A DNA stretch of 64,000 bases, taken from Thiotrichales bacterium. Lineage in GTDB: Bacteria; Pseudomonadota; Gammaproteobacteria; Thiomicrospirales; Thiomicrospiraceae. Shown piece by piece: positions 26,568 through 35,183 of this stretch. Both the position numbers and the translations under genes were made by a program. A model generated the notes under the pieces. It did no database searches, was not told where the DNA came from, and saw nothing but the letters and a program-made list of their open reading frames with translations. Numbering within the stretch: the first letter of the stretch is position 1; every line of letters begins with the position of its first letter. Where the stretch lies: contig JAFGUG010000045.1 in assembly GCA_016938655.1 (NCBI GenBank), positions 141,142 to 205,141 of the forward strand, in the 5' to 3' direction.

Positions 26568-27457
26568 GAGCACTCGTACTACTGAGTTGTTTACTGTGGG
26601 CCCCATTTGTTATCGGGGCGGATGAGCTTAAACATAACCAACAAACTCAAGATGTTAATCGCCTTGAAAAACCGATGTACAACCCCTTTGTAGAACGCTA
26701 CGTAATGGATGAGTTGCGTCAAATTCGCGTGGATATGAATGAGCTTGAAGTTGGGCTCACCAAAGAGGTGGTTAACAGAGAGTTAGCGGCGGTGAATCAA
26801 GCAGTGGGGTATGCCACTGATACCGTGACCTACTTCTTCTATTTGATTGCGGCCATCTCATCGATGTTGTTGTTGGTAGGATGGACCTCACTGCGTGATG
26901 TGAAAGAGCGCGTATATGGTTTGGCCGATGCCAAGGTCAACGAAGTGATTGAAACGTATGAGGGGCGACTGCAAGCCTTGGAAGAGGATTTGAATCATAA
27001 GTCACGTGGCATTACCTCCGCCCAGAAGCGACTCAGTCAACATCAAGATATTTACAGCTTATGGTTAAGAGCCGGGCAAGAGCAGATCTTAAGCAATCGG
27101 ATTGCGATATACGATGAGATATTAGAGTTGGACTCCGATAACACCGAAGCCATGACCTACAAAGCCGATGTTTTGTTGGAAATAAATGAACCCATGTGGG
27201 CAATCAATTTATGCCAACAAGCCCTAAAAATTGACCCTGAAAACAAGCACGCCTTTTATCAACTAGCCGGTGCTTATACCTTGTTGAATCAGCCTAAAGA
27301 AGCCATCGATTACTTAGGTAAAGCACTTGAAGGTGCTGAAGGGATGTTGGAGGAGGTGAAAAACGATCCGGTTTTTGAAGGCTTAAGTCACCTCCCCGAG
27401 TTTTCAGCTTTGCTGTCTGTGAAGTCGGTTGACTCGGAACGCCATCATGAGGGTTGA
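26564..27457 (+). CDS. Membrane-anchored TPR protein coupled to the ectoine operon
   Basis: About 297 residues. The ATG at 26564 overlaps the ask stop (ATGA), so translation is coupled; a GTG two codons earlier is an alternative start. A signal peptide (about 1-20, ending FVIGADE) is followed by a helical region, one membrane span at about 83-105 (FFYLIAAISSMLLLVGW), a coiled-coil stretch (about 115-165), and two to three TPR repeats (about 165-280). I do not know a described role for this protein in ectoine metabolism; its coupling to ask suggests osmotic adaptation or envelope function. Confidence 0.8.
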   Translation: MRALVLLSCLLWAPFVIGADELKHNQQTQDVNRLEKPMYNPFVERYVMDELRQIRVDMNELEVGLTKEVVNRELAAVNQAVGYATDTVTYFFYLIAAISSMLLLVGWTSLRDVKERVYGLADAKVNEVIETYEGRLQALEEDLNHKSRGITSAQKRLSQHQDIYSLWLRAGQEQILSNRIAIYDEILELDSDNTEAMTYKADVLLEINEPMWAINLCQQALKIDPENKHAFYQLAGAYTLLNQPKEAIDYLGKALEGAEGMLEEVKNDPVFEGLSHLPEFSALLSVKSVDSERHHEG

Positions 27458-27542
27458 GTTGGCGCTGCCTACTGAAAATTTTAATGCATTGATTGCTGAG
27501 TTTTTAAGCCTCTCTGATAATAGGCATTTGTCATGGTTTTAG
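27447..27542 (+). CDS. Possible 31-residue ORF overlapping the TPR gene and symporter stub
   Basis: The ATG overlaps the TPR gene end and its stop overlaps the start of the symporter stub, so the three frames are chained as in coupled operons. The product has no known motif. It may be the remnant of a small protein, or chance. Confidence 0.3.
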   Translation: MRVELALPTENFNALIAEFLSLSDNRHLSWF

Positions 27543-27691
27543 GGAGTTTTGCCTTTTTTTTAAGCGCCTTTTTCTTGATTGGTTTATCCAGTTATTGGGC
27601 GAGTAAAAAAACCACGCGAGACTACTTGGTGGCAGGCAAGTCAATGATGCCCTTTTTTGTGGGATTATCGTGTTATTACTTTATTGGCTAA
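27533..27691 (+). pseudogene. Truncated sodium:solute symporter, N-terminal 52 residues only
   Basis: An ATG opens a 52-residue frame: a hydrophobic helix (FAFFLSAFFLIGLSSYWASK), then TTRDYLVAGKSMMPFFVGLS, the typical N-terminus of the SSS (SLC5-like) sodium:solute symporter family. The frame then ends at TAA within the second helix and I find no continuation downstream, where the palindrome and the convergent thioredoxin gene follow. Probably the stub left by a deletion of an osmolyte transporter that once closed the ectoine operon. Family placement rests on this short segment. Confidence 0.6.
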
Positions 27692-27719
27692 GCGTTCGAT
27701 TTAAGCCAAAAAGTCATGT

Positions 27720-27749
27720 TTAAAAGTCAGCAGGCCTGCTGACTTTTAA
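27720..27749. terminator. 30-base perfect palindrome, probable bidirectional terminator
   Basis: AGCAGGCCTGCT (27729-27740) is extended by GTC/GAC and TTAAAA/TTTTAA, between the symporter stub and the convergent thioredoxin-like gene. Confidence 0.75.
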
Positions 27750-27767
27750 TTGCTGTATTCAGTAGAA

Positions 27768-28328
27768 TTAAGCGTCTTTCCATTTAATCGAACAGCCCAT
27801 CGATGGAATTTGTTCTAAGGGGCCTTTACCGCTTTGTGCCACCTGTTTCATCGCTTCTAATAAATCTCTGCGCACACCTTCGGGTGCGGTCTCTTTACGA
27901 GATTCATCTAAGCGTCCACGATATTGCAACTTTAAGTCTGCGTTATAGCCAAAAAAATCGGGTGTGCAGACTGCACCATAGGTTTTTGCGACTTGCTGTG
28001 TTTCATCTAAAACGTATGGGAATGGAAAGTTCCATTTGTCTGAAATGGCTTTCATATTTTCAAACGAATCTTCGGCATATTCGGTTGGGTCATTCGACAT
28101 AATGGCAATGCTATTGATGCCATATTCATCTCGCAGAATTCGTGTGTCTTCAACTAAGCGTTGATGTATGGCTTTAACATACGGGCAGTGGTTACAGATA
28201 AACATCACCAGTAATCCATTTTTGCCTTTGGCTGTGTCGAGTGTCCAATTTTGGCCGTCCACGCCAGGCAAATTGAAATCAATAGCGGGTAAATCAAAAT
28301 CACAAACGGGGGTGGTTAAACTGACCAT
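27768..28328 (-). CDS. Thioredoxin-family redoxin (AhpC/TSA-like)
   Basis: The start chosen is the ATG at 28328, with AAGGA just upstream; about 186 residues. Thioredoxin fold with LVMFICNHCPYVKAI (Cys-Pro-Tyr, preceded by His), AIMSNDPTEYAEDSFENM, and the conserved GRLDESRK near the end. This is the cytosolic 'thioredoxin family protein' type common in proteobacteria. The usual CxxC is reduced to a single Cys in the HCPY motif, so it is more likely peroxiredoxin-like than a disulfide reductase; another Cys lies in GAVCTPDFF. Monocistronic. Confidence 0.85.
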   Translation of the reverse strand: MVSLTTPVCDFDLPAIDFNLPGVDGQNWTLDTAKGKNGLLVMFICNHCPYVKAIHQRLVEDTRILRDEYGINSIAIMSNDPTEYAEDSFENMKAISDKWNFPFPYVLDETQQVAKTYGAVCTPDFFGYNADLKLQYRGRLDESRKETAPEGVRRDLLEAMKQVAQSGKGPLEQIPSMGCSIKWKDA

Positions 28329-28410
28329 GGGGCATCCTTTTGTTATCAAATAAGGGTTTTAAAAATGTGGCTTCAAATTAAACATTTATTATACCGCTGG
28401 TTTAAAAGTC

Positions 28411-28422
28411 AGCAGGCCTGAT
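28411..28422. repeat. Half-degenerate copy of the iterated palindrome
   Basis: AAAAGTC then AGCAGGCCTGAT: the left arm of the long intergenic form is intact and the right arm has decayed. Confidence 0.7.
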
Positions 28423-28554
28423 ACTTGATTAAATTACTAGGTTTTTAGCATGGAAATCGGCATAATGATAAATTGTAATTTTAATGGTCAACAAACGATT
28501 TTGAACGGTTATCAAGCTCGGCTTGGTAACGTCTTTAACTTCTAGGGGGTCGAT

Positions 28555-29466
28555 ATGAAAGTAAATGCATTAGGTGTTAAAAACCGTGTGTTAAAAGCAA
28601 CGGTTTTATGGGCAGCCAGTTTGGTCTCTATGTCCGCTTTATCGGTTTATGCTGACGATATCGTCGTTGAAAATGTTGGGTTTGCAACGCCTGAATCGGT
28701 TGAATATGCGCCTGCACAAGACAACTATTTGGTGGCTAATATTAATGGCAGTCCGTTTGAAAAAGACAATAACGGTTTTATCTCCAAGTTGAGTCCAGAT
28801 GGAAAAGTGCTGGATCTTAAATGGATTGCGGGCGGTCAAAACGGCGTTACCTTAAATGCACCAAAAGGCATGGTCGCGTTAGATGATCGTTTGTATGTGG
28901 CGGATATTGATAACATCCGTGTGTTTAGTTTGCCAGATGGCAAGCTAATGGCCAGTTATGAAATTGCCGGAAGTTCGTTTTTGAATGGCGTGAGTGTGGC
29001 CTCTAAAGGCGGTGTTTGGGTCACAGACAGTGGCGTGGCACCCGGGTTTAAGCCAGCGGGTACGGATGCGATTTATCATTTGTCTGAATCTGGAAAAGTG
29101 ACCACACTCACTAAGGGCGAAGATTTAGGTCGTCCGAATGGGATTGTGGAAACGCCGAATAAACAGTTAGTGATGATTACCATTGCCAGTGGCCAAGTTC
29201 ACCACTTTGATTTAGACGGTAAATTGCTAAGTAGTGAAACACTGCCGTATAACCGTTTAGATGGGTTGGTGATGGATGGTTCGGGTGAGCTGATTTTCTC
29301 AAGTTGGACGGCAAAAGCGATTAAAAAAGGCTTGGAAGATGGCGAGCCGGAAACGGTGTTTGCAGATTTAACCTCGCCAGCAGATATTGGCCTAGACACC
29401 AAGCGTAACCGAGTGTTGATTCCTTCGTTTATGGAGAACAAGGTGTGGATTAAAACCTTGCCATAA
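28555..29466 (+). CDS. Secreted SMP-30/gluconolactonase-like beta-propeller protein
   Basis: 303 residues. Signal peptide ending near VYADD (residue 34), then a six-bladed propeller: ATPESVEYAPAQDNYLVANI, NAPKGMVALDDRLYVADIDNIRVF, VWVTDSG, LGRPNGIVETPN and RLDGLVMDGSGELIFSSW. The repeated Asp/Asn at blade ends fits a metal-dependent lactonase-type site. Periplasmic; substrate unknown. A good RBS (AGGGGG) lies before the ATG. It ends at a strong terminator shared with the convergent superoxide dismutase gene. Confidence 0.82.
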   Translation: MKVNALGVKNRVLKATVLWAASLVSMSALSVYADDIVVENVGFATPESVEYAPAQDNYLVANINGSPFEKDNNGFISKLSPDGKVLDLKWIAGGQNGVTLNAPKGMVALDDRLYVADIDNIRVFSLPDGKLMASYEIAGSSFLNGVSVASKGGVWVTDSGVAPGFKPAGTDAIYHLSESGKVTTLTKGEDLGRPNGIVETPNKQLVMITIASGQVHHFDLDGKLLSSETLPYNRLDGLVMDGSGELIFSSWTAKAIKKGLEDGEPETVFADLTSPADIGLDTKRNRVLIPSFMENKVWIKTLP

Positions 29467-29493
29467 TTGCTTGGAACGTTAAATTCTAGACAC

Positions 29494-29523
29494 AAAAAAA
29501 CCAGGCTAAGACCTGGTTTTTTT
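29494..29523. terminator. Bidirectional terminator between SMP-30-like gene and sod
   Basis: AAAAAACCAGG / CCTGGTTTTTT stem with a 6-base loop and runs on both sides. Confidence 0.9.
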
Positions 29524-29571
29524 GTACGTATTAAATGCTGAAATTAAATTCGGCGTTTAATGCATTAAGAC

Positions 29572-30180
29572 TCACTTAGCTGCGCTGTATAGTTCTGAAA
29601 CTTTGTTCCAGTTAACCACATCCCACCAAGCTTGCATGTAAGCTGGGCGTAGGTTTTGGTAACGTAGGTAGTAAGCGTGTTCCCAAACGTCTAATCCTAA
29701 AATAGGCGTACCTTGAGTTGGCGCACAATCCATTAATGGGTTGTCTTGGTTTGGCGTTGAAGAGATTTCTAGCTGACCGTTAGCAGAAACGGTTAACCAT
29801 GCCCAACCTGAACCAAAACGTGTTGCGCCGGCGGCGTTAAACTTCTCTTTCATCGCATCAAAGCTACCAAACGTAGAGGCGATGTCATCGGCTAGTGCGC
29901 CCGTTGGTGCCCCCATGCTGTCGCCGGTCATCACGTTCCAGAAGAACGCGTGGTTCCAGTGCCCACCACCGTTGTTACGAACGGCAGGTGGTAATGTTCC
30001 CGCTTTTGCCATCATATCTTCTAAAGACATATCCGCCATTTCAGTATCGGCGATGGCATTGTTTAAGTTTGTGATGTAAGCGTTGTGGTGCTTAGTGTGG
30101 TGAATTTCCATGGTGCGTGCATCAATAGAAACTTCTAAAGCGTTGTAATCGTAAGGTAGGTCAGGAAGCGTAAATGCCAT
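29572..30180 (-). CDS. Superoxide dismutase, Fe/Mn family, Mn-like signature
   Basis: 202 residues, cytosolic. Metal ligands are at HHTKHH (His27 region), [11 protein letters not shown] (second His), and DVWEHAYYL (Asp and last His). The Gly-rich GGGHWNH together with NQDNPL in the C-terminal half is the arrangement typical of Mn or cambialistic enzymes; Fe enzymes carry the active-site Gln in the first half. Metal use therefore looks Mn or mixed. RBS AAGGA. Monocistronic, convergent with the SMP-30-like gene. Confidence 0.95.
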   Translation of the reverse strand: MAFTLPDLPYDYNALEVSIDARTMEIHHTKHHNAYITNLNNAIADTEMADMSLEDMMAKAGTLPPAVRNNGGGHWNHAFFWNVMTGDSMGAPTGALADDIASTFGSFDAMKEKFNAAGATRFGSGWAWLTVSANGQLEISSTPNQDNPLMDCAPTQGTPILGLDVWEHAYYLRYQNLRPAYMQAWWDVVNWNKVSELYSAAK

Positions 30181-30295
30181 GATTTTGGGTCCTTTTATAT
30201 GTAATTAAAATCTGTAAACCACTCTATTGTATTCACAAAACACACTTTGTAAATAGTTGAGTGTTTTAATCAGGTATTAGTTTGGGCTGTTTACA

Positions 30296-30592
30296 TTAAA
30301 AAATGTTGTCGAGTCTTTCGGGTGGTGGCGTAATGTCACTGAACTTTTCCATCTCGTGCGGTGGCATTTGCATGAAGTAACCGCGCGAACTTAAGGCCGC
30401 AAGCACTTCGCTGGTTTTAACGCGCGCTAATTTTTTTTCTGGGTTTAGTTCCACATCTAAAACATGGGCAGGTTCACCAAAGATAACTAAAATCTCTTTT
30501 GGTAACTTTTCTAGTCCGTCTTCTTGTGGCACATATAAATAGAGCTCATTTTTTTTGGGACTTTTGAAAACAGATACATTCATCATGGTCAT
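30296..30592 (-). CDS. YcgL domain protein
   Basis: 98 residues. Matches the YcgL family: VSVFKSPKKNELYLYVP at the start, PKEILVIFGEP, and RGYFMQMPPHEME near the end. The family is small, cytosolic and structurally known but without an assigned activity. The start could be the first or third Met; both are close together. Confidence 0.88.
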   Translation of the reverse strand: MTMMNVSVFKSPKKNELYLYVPQEDGLEKLPKEILVIFGEPAHVLDVELNPEKKLARVKTSEVLAALSSRGYFMQMPPHEMEKFSDITPPPERLDNIF

Positions 30593-30732
30593 AGTGCTCT
30601 CTTGGGAATATTTTCTTAAAACGGTTTTATTAAATTTGCCCTATTGTATCAAAAACAGTGCCTTAAATGCTTGACCTTAATAGGGTGATTACTTATCATT
30701 ATTGGGTTTTGAATTAGAAAATTGGATCAGAC

Positions 30733-31704
30733 ATGGTTTTAGGGAACAGAGTTACGGTCTTTAGTGGTACAGGTTATATTGGTCGTGAAGTGGTCAATGC
30801 CCTGTCTAAAGCGGGTTATGAAGTAAAATTATGTGTACGTCGTCCAGAACGCTACCGTGATTTTGCGCTGTATAACGGCACTAAAGTGGTTGCTTTAACC
30901 TCTTATGATGAGCCTGAACAGTTAGATGCTGTTTTGAAAGGATCGGATATTGTTATTAACTTAACCGCAGATCGTTCAAATGGCACAGAGAGGATTGCGC
31001 TGGATGAGTTGGTTCACGTAAATCAGAAAATTAAGGCTGCGGTTGAACATGCGGGCGTAAAACGTGTGTTAAGTTTGTCGCAAATTGGCGCGTCTTCCAA
31101 TCAAGAGTCAAATGAATATCTTTGTCGCTTAGGTGAGAGTGACAGTTTAATGTTTACCACGGCGAGTGCCGATGTGACGATTTTTAAAGCCAGCTTAATT
31201 ATTGGTGAAAACGACGACACCACCCAGCGTTTTGTTAAGCAGTTAAACCGAATGGATTTGTTAATGGTTGCAAATGGTGAAACCATTGTTCAACCTGTTG
31301 CAGTAAAAGACTTAGCTCAGGCGATGGTCAACAGCATTAAAAACCGTAAGGTGTTTGGTAAAAAGTTAGAAGTGGTGGGTGAAGAGCGTCTAACCATTAA
31401 AGAGCTAGGCGAGTTAGTAGCGGAAATCATGCAAAAAGAGGTGCTGGTTTTCCCAATGTGCACGCTAAACGCAAAATTGATGGCATTTTTTGGGGCGTTT
31501 GCACCCGTTGCCTCGATCTCGTCTTCTCAGTTAGAAATGCTAAAAGAAGATTTAATTTCGGATGCCGATTTTGATACGCAGTTTGGGTTTGCACCAGCCA
31601 GTTTAGAGTCGATTATTTCTGTGTATGCGGCACCACATCATATTCGTGAGCGTTATAACTACTACCGCAAAGAAGCAAAACGCAACACCGATGAACTTGT
31701 TTAA
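30733..31704 (+). CDS. NAD(P)-binding atypical short-chain dehydrogenase (NDUFA9-like)
   Basis: 323 residues. Rossmann motif VFSGTGYIGREVVNALSKAGYEV at the N-terminus (T-G-x-x-G-x-x-G variant), then LCVRRPERY, which suggests NADP preference. The body is similar to the mitochondrial complex I NDUFA9 group of atypical SDRs (VHVNQKIKAAVEHAGVKRVLSLSQIGA). The canonical catalytic YxxxK is not evident. In proteobacteria such proteins are linked to quinone or sugar-nucleotide metabolism; the role here is not defined. Monocistronic with its own terminator. Confidence 0.85.
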   Translation: MVLGNRVTVFSGTGYIGREVVNALSKAGYEVKLCVRRPERYRDFALYNGTKVVALTSYDEPEQLDAVLKGSDIVINLTADRSNGTERIALDELVHVNQKIKAAVEHAGVKRVLSLSQIGASSNQESNEYLCRLGESDSLMFTTASADVTIFKASLIIGENDDTTQRFVKQLNRMDLLMVANGETIVQPVAVKDLAQAMVNSIKNRKVFGKKLEVVGEERLTIKELGELVAEIMQKEVLVFPMCTLNAKLMAFFGAFAPVASISSSQLEMLKEDLISDADFDTQFGFAPASLESIISVYAAPHHIRERYNYYRKEAKRNTDELV

Positions 31705-31732
31705 TCGTTAACGTTTAACAAGTGCGTTACCT

Positions 31733-31761
31733 AAAAAGCCGTCGTTTAAGACGGCTTTTTT
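31733..31761 (+). terminator. Intrinsic terminator after the NDUFA9-like gene
   Basis: AAAAAGCCGTC / GACGGCTTTTTT stem with a short loop. Confidence 0.92.
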
Positions 31762-31843
31762 GTTTCTTTTTTTTGAATGTGACGTATGAAGACTTAGTCT
31801 GTAAAATCGTTTATACAGTTGCGGGTTTAAAGTAAGGATGAGC

Positions 31844-33097
31844 ATGAGTAAACAGGTTTATTTGGTTGGTGGCGCGGTGCGCGATACGTTATTGGGCATT
31901 GAAGTCTATGACCATGATTGGGTCGTGGTTGGTGCAACGGCGCAAGCGATGTTGGCCGAGGGGTTCGAGCAGGTGGGCAAAGACTTTCCGGTTTTTCTGC
32001 ATCCTAAAACTAAAGAGGAGTATGCCCTTGCTCGCACCGAACGAAAAGCCGGAGTTGGCTATCATGGATTTGAAATTCAAGCTTCAGAGGCCGTGACCTT
32101 AGAAGAGGATTTAATGCGTCGTGATTTGACCATTAACGCTATGGCAGAAAGTGATACGGGGGAGATTATTGACCCCTATCATGGCCAAGTCGATTTAAAA
32201 AACCGGGTGTTACGCCATGTGTCGCCCGCCTTTGCCGAAGACCCGTTAAGAGTGTTGCGGGTTGCCCGATTTGCCGCCAAGCTTGCGCCATTTAATTTTA
32301 CCCTGCATCCCGATACCGCCAAATTAATGACCGAAATGACGGCCAGTGGCGAGTTGCAAGCCTTAACCCCTGAACGGGTTTGGCAAGAGGTGGTTAAGGT
32401 GTTAAATACCAATCACCCGAGTGTCTTCTTTAAGGTGTTGAGGCAGGTGGGTGCATTGGTGGTGTTATTTCCTGAGATTGATAGACTGTATGCGGTGCCG
32501 CAATCACCAAAGCACCACCCCGAAGGCGATGTGGGCACACATACGATGATGGTGTTAGACGCGGCGGCAAATCTAAGTCGTGATATTGAGGTACGGTTTG
32601 CGGCATTGGTACACGATTTAGGCAAGGGGGCAACGCCGTCTGAGCACTGGCCGAGTCACCCGAATCATGAATCAGCAGGCCTGCCTATTTTACAGGCACT
32701 GTGCGCACGTTATCGTGTGCCTAAGAGCACGCAACAATTAGCCGAAAAAGTGGCCTTATGGCACGGGTGGATTCACAAAGGATTAAATGCCCAAGGTGAG
32801 CCAGGTATTGGTGTGGATGACTATTTAAAGGTGTTACAGGCCTGTCAGGCGTTTAAAGGCACGGCGATGTTAGAGAAGGTTTTGTTGGCTTGCGAGGCGG
32901 ATTCGAAAGGGCGTTTGGGGTTTGAGCAAGTCGCGTATCCACAAACGGAATTTTGGTTGGCAATGGCCAAAGCCGCGAGTCATGTGGATAACCAAGCCAT
33001 TATTGCACAGGGCTTTAAAGGGGCAGAGATTGCAGTTGCAATTGATGCAAGGCGCCTTGAATTAATAACTGAATTTTTACAGCATGCAAGTACTTAG
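31844..33097 (+). CDS. cca: CCA-adding tRNA nucleotidyltransferase with HD domain
   Basis: Adds and repairs the 3' CCA of tRNAs. The start chosen is ATG 31844 ([10 protein letters not shown]), with AAGGA at proper spacing; the ATG six bases earlier lies too close to that RBS. Nucleotidyltransferase motifs are [11 protein letters not shown] and YDHDWVVVG, then [24 protein letters not shown] and RVWQEVVK. The C-terminal HD phosphohydrolase domain contains HDLGKG and HPNHESAG. In that domain the iterated palindrome (32674-32685) is read as Ser-Ala-Gly-Leu-Pro. Full length (417). Confidence 0.97.
   Translation: MSKQVYLVGGAVRDTLLGIEVYDHDWVVVGATAQAMLAEGFEQVGKDFPVFLHPKTKEEYALARTERKAGVGYHGFEIQASEAVTLEEDLMRRDLTINAMAESDTGEIIDPYHGQVDLKNRVLRHVSPAFAEDPLRVLRVARFAAKLAPFNFTLHPDTAKLMTEMTASGELQALTPERVWQEVVKVLNTNHPSVFFKVLRQVGALVVLFPEIDRLYAVPQSPKHHPEGDVGTHTMMVLDAAANLSRDIEVRFAALVHDLGKGATPSEHWPSHPNHESAGLPILQALCARYRVPKSTQQLAEKVALWHGWIHKGLNAQGEPGIGVDDYLKVLQACQAFKGTAMLEKVLLACEADSKGRLGFEQVAYPQTEFWLAMAKAASHVDNQAIIAQGFKGAEIAVAIDARRLELITEFLQHAST
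32674..32685. repeat. Iterated palindrome copy AGCAGGCCTGCC inside cca
   Basis: Intact 10-base core, coding for Ala-Gly-Leu-Pro in the HD domain. Confidence 0.85.
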
Positions 33098-33128
33098 TGG
33101 TGTGCAAATTAGAAAGATTATAAGACAC

Positions 33129-33167
33129 AAAAAAGGCCGCGATTTCAAATGAAATGCGGCCTTTTTT
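33129..33167. terminator. Bidirectional terminator between cca and the haem protein gene
   Basis: GGCCGC-ATTTC / GAAAT-GCGGCC stem flanked by A and T runs. Confidence 0.92.
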
Positions 33168-33184
33168 GTGTGCTCAGTAAGGTC

Positions 33185-33751
33185 TTAATTGACCGCTTGT
33201 TTGAAGCTAAATGCCCCACGAATTTGCCCAAGTTTGTAGCCGGTTGCCATATCGTGCGGGTATAACTCTTTTACCTTGTCGGCAACGCCTTGAGGAATGG
33301 TTTCACCGTGGCATGTCAAACAAACCGCACCGGTTGCCATTGGCTTCATGTAACGAATGGTGTCTTGACCATCGACCTTCACGATTTCAAATTTTTCTAG
33401 TTTGCTGATGTCTTTACCAGCTGCAGCCTGTTCTTCAAACCAGTTAAGTGTTTCCGTTTCCCAGCTATCTGCATAAGCGGTTTTAGCGCGAGGCTTTAAG
33501 CTAACACGGTTCACATCCCAGCCCGTTTTTTCGCTCAGCGTTTTTGCAATTTCAGGGGCTTTATCTTTACACATGCCAACTGCGTGAACCGGCCCCCCAC
33601 TTTTCATTGCCTTGCCCAATTCTGGCTTTAACATTCCGCCAAACTCTTTGGCAATTTGACGCGCTTCTGCGTGCTTAGCCGGAATCTCGGTATTTGCCAT
33701 TACACTGATCGGTAAAGCGGTAATGAGTGCAGTAAGTATCAGTTTTTTCAT
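33185..33751 (-). CDS. Periplasmic c-type haem protein, DUF3365 (Tll0287-like)
   Basis: 188 residues. Signal peptide ending VMANTE (about residue 20). One haem-binding CLTCHG motif lies near residue 148. The fold region GPVHAVGMCKDKAPEIA and RVSLKPRAKTAYADSWE fits DUF3365, a haem-containing sensor-like domain that here is free-standing and exported. Possible electron carrier or haem/redox sensor. RBS AAGGAA. Convergent with cca; the next gene is divergent. Confidence 0.87.
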   Translation of the reverse strand: MKKLILTALITALPISVMANTEIPAKHAEARQIAKEFGGMLKPELGKAMKSGGPVHAVGMCKDKAPEIAKTLSEKTGWDVNRVSLKPRAKTAYADSWETETLNWFEEQAAAGKDISKLEKFEIVKVDGQDTIRYMKPMATGAVCLTCHGETIPQGVADKVKELYPHDMATGYKLGQIRGAFSFKQAVN

Positions 33752-33801
33752 AGGTTAATTCCTTTTTAAGAGGGTATAAAATTTATTAATGGGCTAAATA
33801 T

Positions 33802-33813
33802 AGCAGGCCTGTT
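33802..33813. repeat. Degenerate iterated palindrome copy AGCAGGCCTGTT
   Basis: 8-base core intact, between divergent genes. Confidence 0.7.
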
Positions 33814-33905
33814 GATGCTTATCAAGTGTCATTTGATGAGTAAAATTGTTAAGAAAGTCTTAATCCCTCTTTAATTGTTTATTGGAGGGTTTTAATTGAT
33901 TTAGA

Positions 33906-35183
33906 ATGGCTGATATCTCACCTATGAATAATGGATTTAATGCAATGAGCATTCAAAAAATTAAGAAACTTTTTATTCCAATTTTGATTATCGTTGCCGC
34001 TATCGCGGTTTTTATGTACATGACATCAACCAAACCCAAGCAGGCTCCGGTAGAGGTGCAAGAGAAGGTATGGATGGTTGAGTATATTGAGGCTAAGTAT
34101 GAAGCTTTGGCGCCGATACAGCGCCTGTATGGTCAAGTCGAATCTGCAACGCCGATCTCTATGTCGGCACCGATTAGTGGTGTGATTGGTCAGGTCGCGG
34201 TTAAAGAGGGGCAGCAGGTTAAAAAAGGGGATGCGATCGTCTCTTTAACTTTGCAAGATTTGGACATTCCTTTGCAACAAGCGAAAGCCGACTATGCGGA
34301 AACGAGTGCTTCTTTAAAGCTTGAGAAGTTGGCTTACCAAGCCAATTTAGAGCGTTTAGCGCACGAGAAGCGTATTTTGGCGTTTAAAAAAGCGGATGTG
34401 GCGCGTGTGCAGCAGCTGCTTAAAAAGGACTTAACCTCGACCCAAGCATTGGAGTTGAGTAAAGAAGCATTAGCCAAACAAGAGTATGTGGTGGTGGGTG
34501 CAGAGCTTTCAGTAGAAGAGCATCAATTAAAAACCCAGCAAAATGAAGCACGATTAGCTAAGGCAAAAGCGGCCATGCGTTTAGCAGAGATAAATCTTAA
34601 ACGTGGCCAAGTGGTTGCACCAAGTGATGGACGCATTGCCAAAGTGTTGGTGAGTCAAGGGGAGCGAGTGAGTGCTGGCACCGTTATGGTTGAATTTTAT
34701 GCTCTAGACTCCTTAGAGTTGCGCGCAAAACTGCCGGTTAGAGAATTTTATAAGTTGGATCAGCGCCTTCAAGCTGGGCAGGACGTTGAAGCCTATTTAA
34801 CCAAACAAAATCAAGCGTCGACAGCATTGAGATTAGACCGTATGGCGGGTGAAGCAACCGCCAGTGGGATTGACCTGTTTTTTACCATTCCAGAAGCTTT
34901 GCAGTATGTAAGACCGGGTGATCTATTGGAGGTTGAGATGCAAGGTGAAGTCATTGAGCAGGCGATTGCGTTGCCATACAGTGCGCTCTATGGCAGTGAC
35001 CGAATCTATTTAATTGAAGATGAACGTTTGCAGGCCACCACGGTTAAGGTGTTGGGTGATTTGATGGTAGATGGGAAATTATGGGCGCTATTAGAGCCAA
35101 CCTTCCCGAGTGGCAGTCAAGTGAGTATTACTCATTTGCCAAATGCAGTGAGCGGTTTAAAAGTGACAGGAGTGGCTAAATGA
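33906..35183 (+). CDS. RND efflux periplasmic adaptor (membrane fusion protein)
   Basis: About 425 residues. A membrane anchor (KKLFIPILIIVAAIAVFMYM, about 18-40) is followed by a lipoyl/barrel-sandwich half (SMSAPISGVIGQVAVKEGQQVKKGDAIVSL), a long coiled-coil hairpin (about 115-225), the second lipoyl half (GQVVAPSDGRIAKVLVSQGERVSAGT), and a beta-barrel domain. It bridges the inner-membrane pump to an outer-membrane channel not encoded here. The start may be the ATG at 33906 or an in-frame ATG at 33945. The stop overlaps the pump start (ATGA). Confidence 0.92.
   Translation: MADISPMNNGFNAMSIQKIKKLFIPILIIVAAIAVFMYMTSTKPKQAPVEVQEKVWMVEYIEAKYEALAPIQRLYGQVESATPISMSAPISGVIGQVAVKEGQQVKKGDAIVSLTLQDLDIPLQQAKADYAETSASLKLEKLAYQANLERLAHEKRILAFKKADVARVQQLLKKDLTSTQALELSKEALAKQEYVVVGAELSVEEHQLKTQQNEARLAKAKAAMRLAEINLKRGQVVAPSDGRIAKVLVSQGERVSAGTVMVEFYALDSLELRAKLPVREFYKLDQRLQAGQDVEAYLTKQNQASTALRLDRMAGEATASGIDLFFTIPEALQYVRPGDLLEVEMQGEVIEQAIALPYSALYGSDRIYLIEDERLQATTVKVLGDLMVDGKLWALLEPTFPSGSQVSITHLPNAVSGLKVTGVAK

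Noticed and set aside
31866..32633. Overlapping frames inside cca and other long genes on both strands
   Set aside because: They mirror strongly conserved proteins in another frame and have no RBS or recognisable product.
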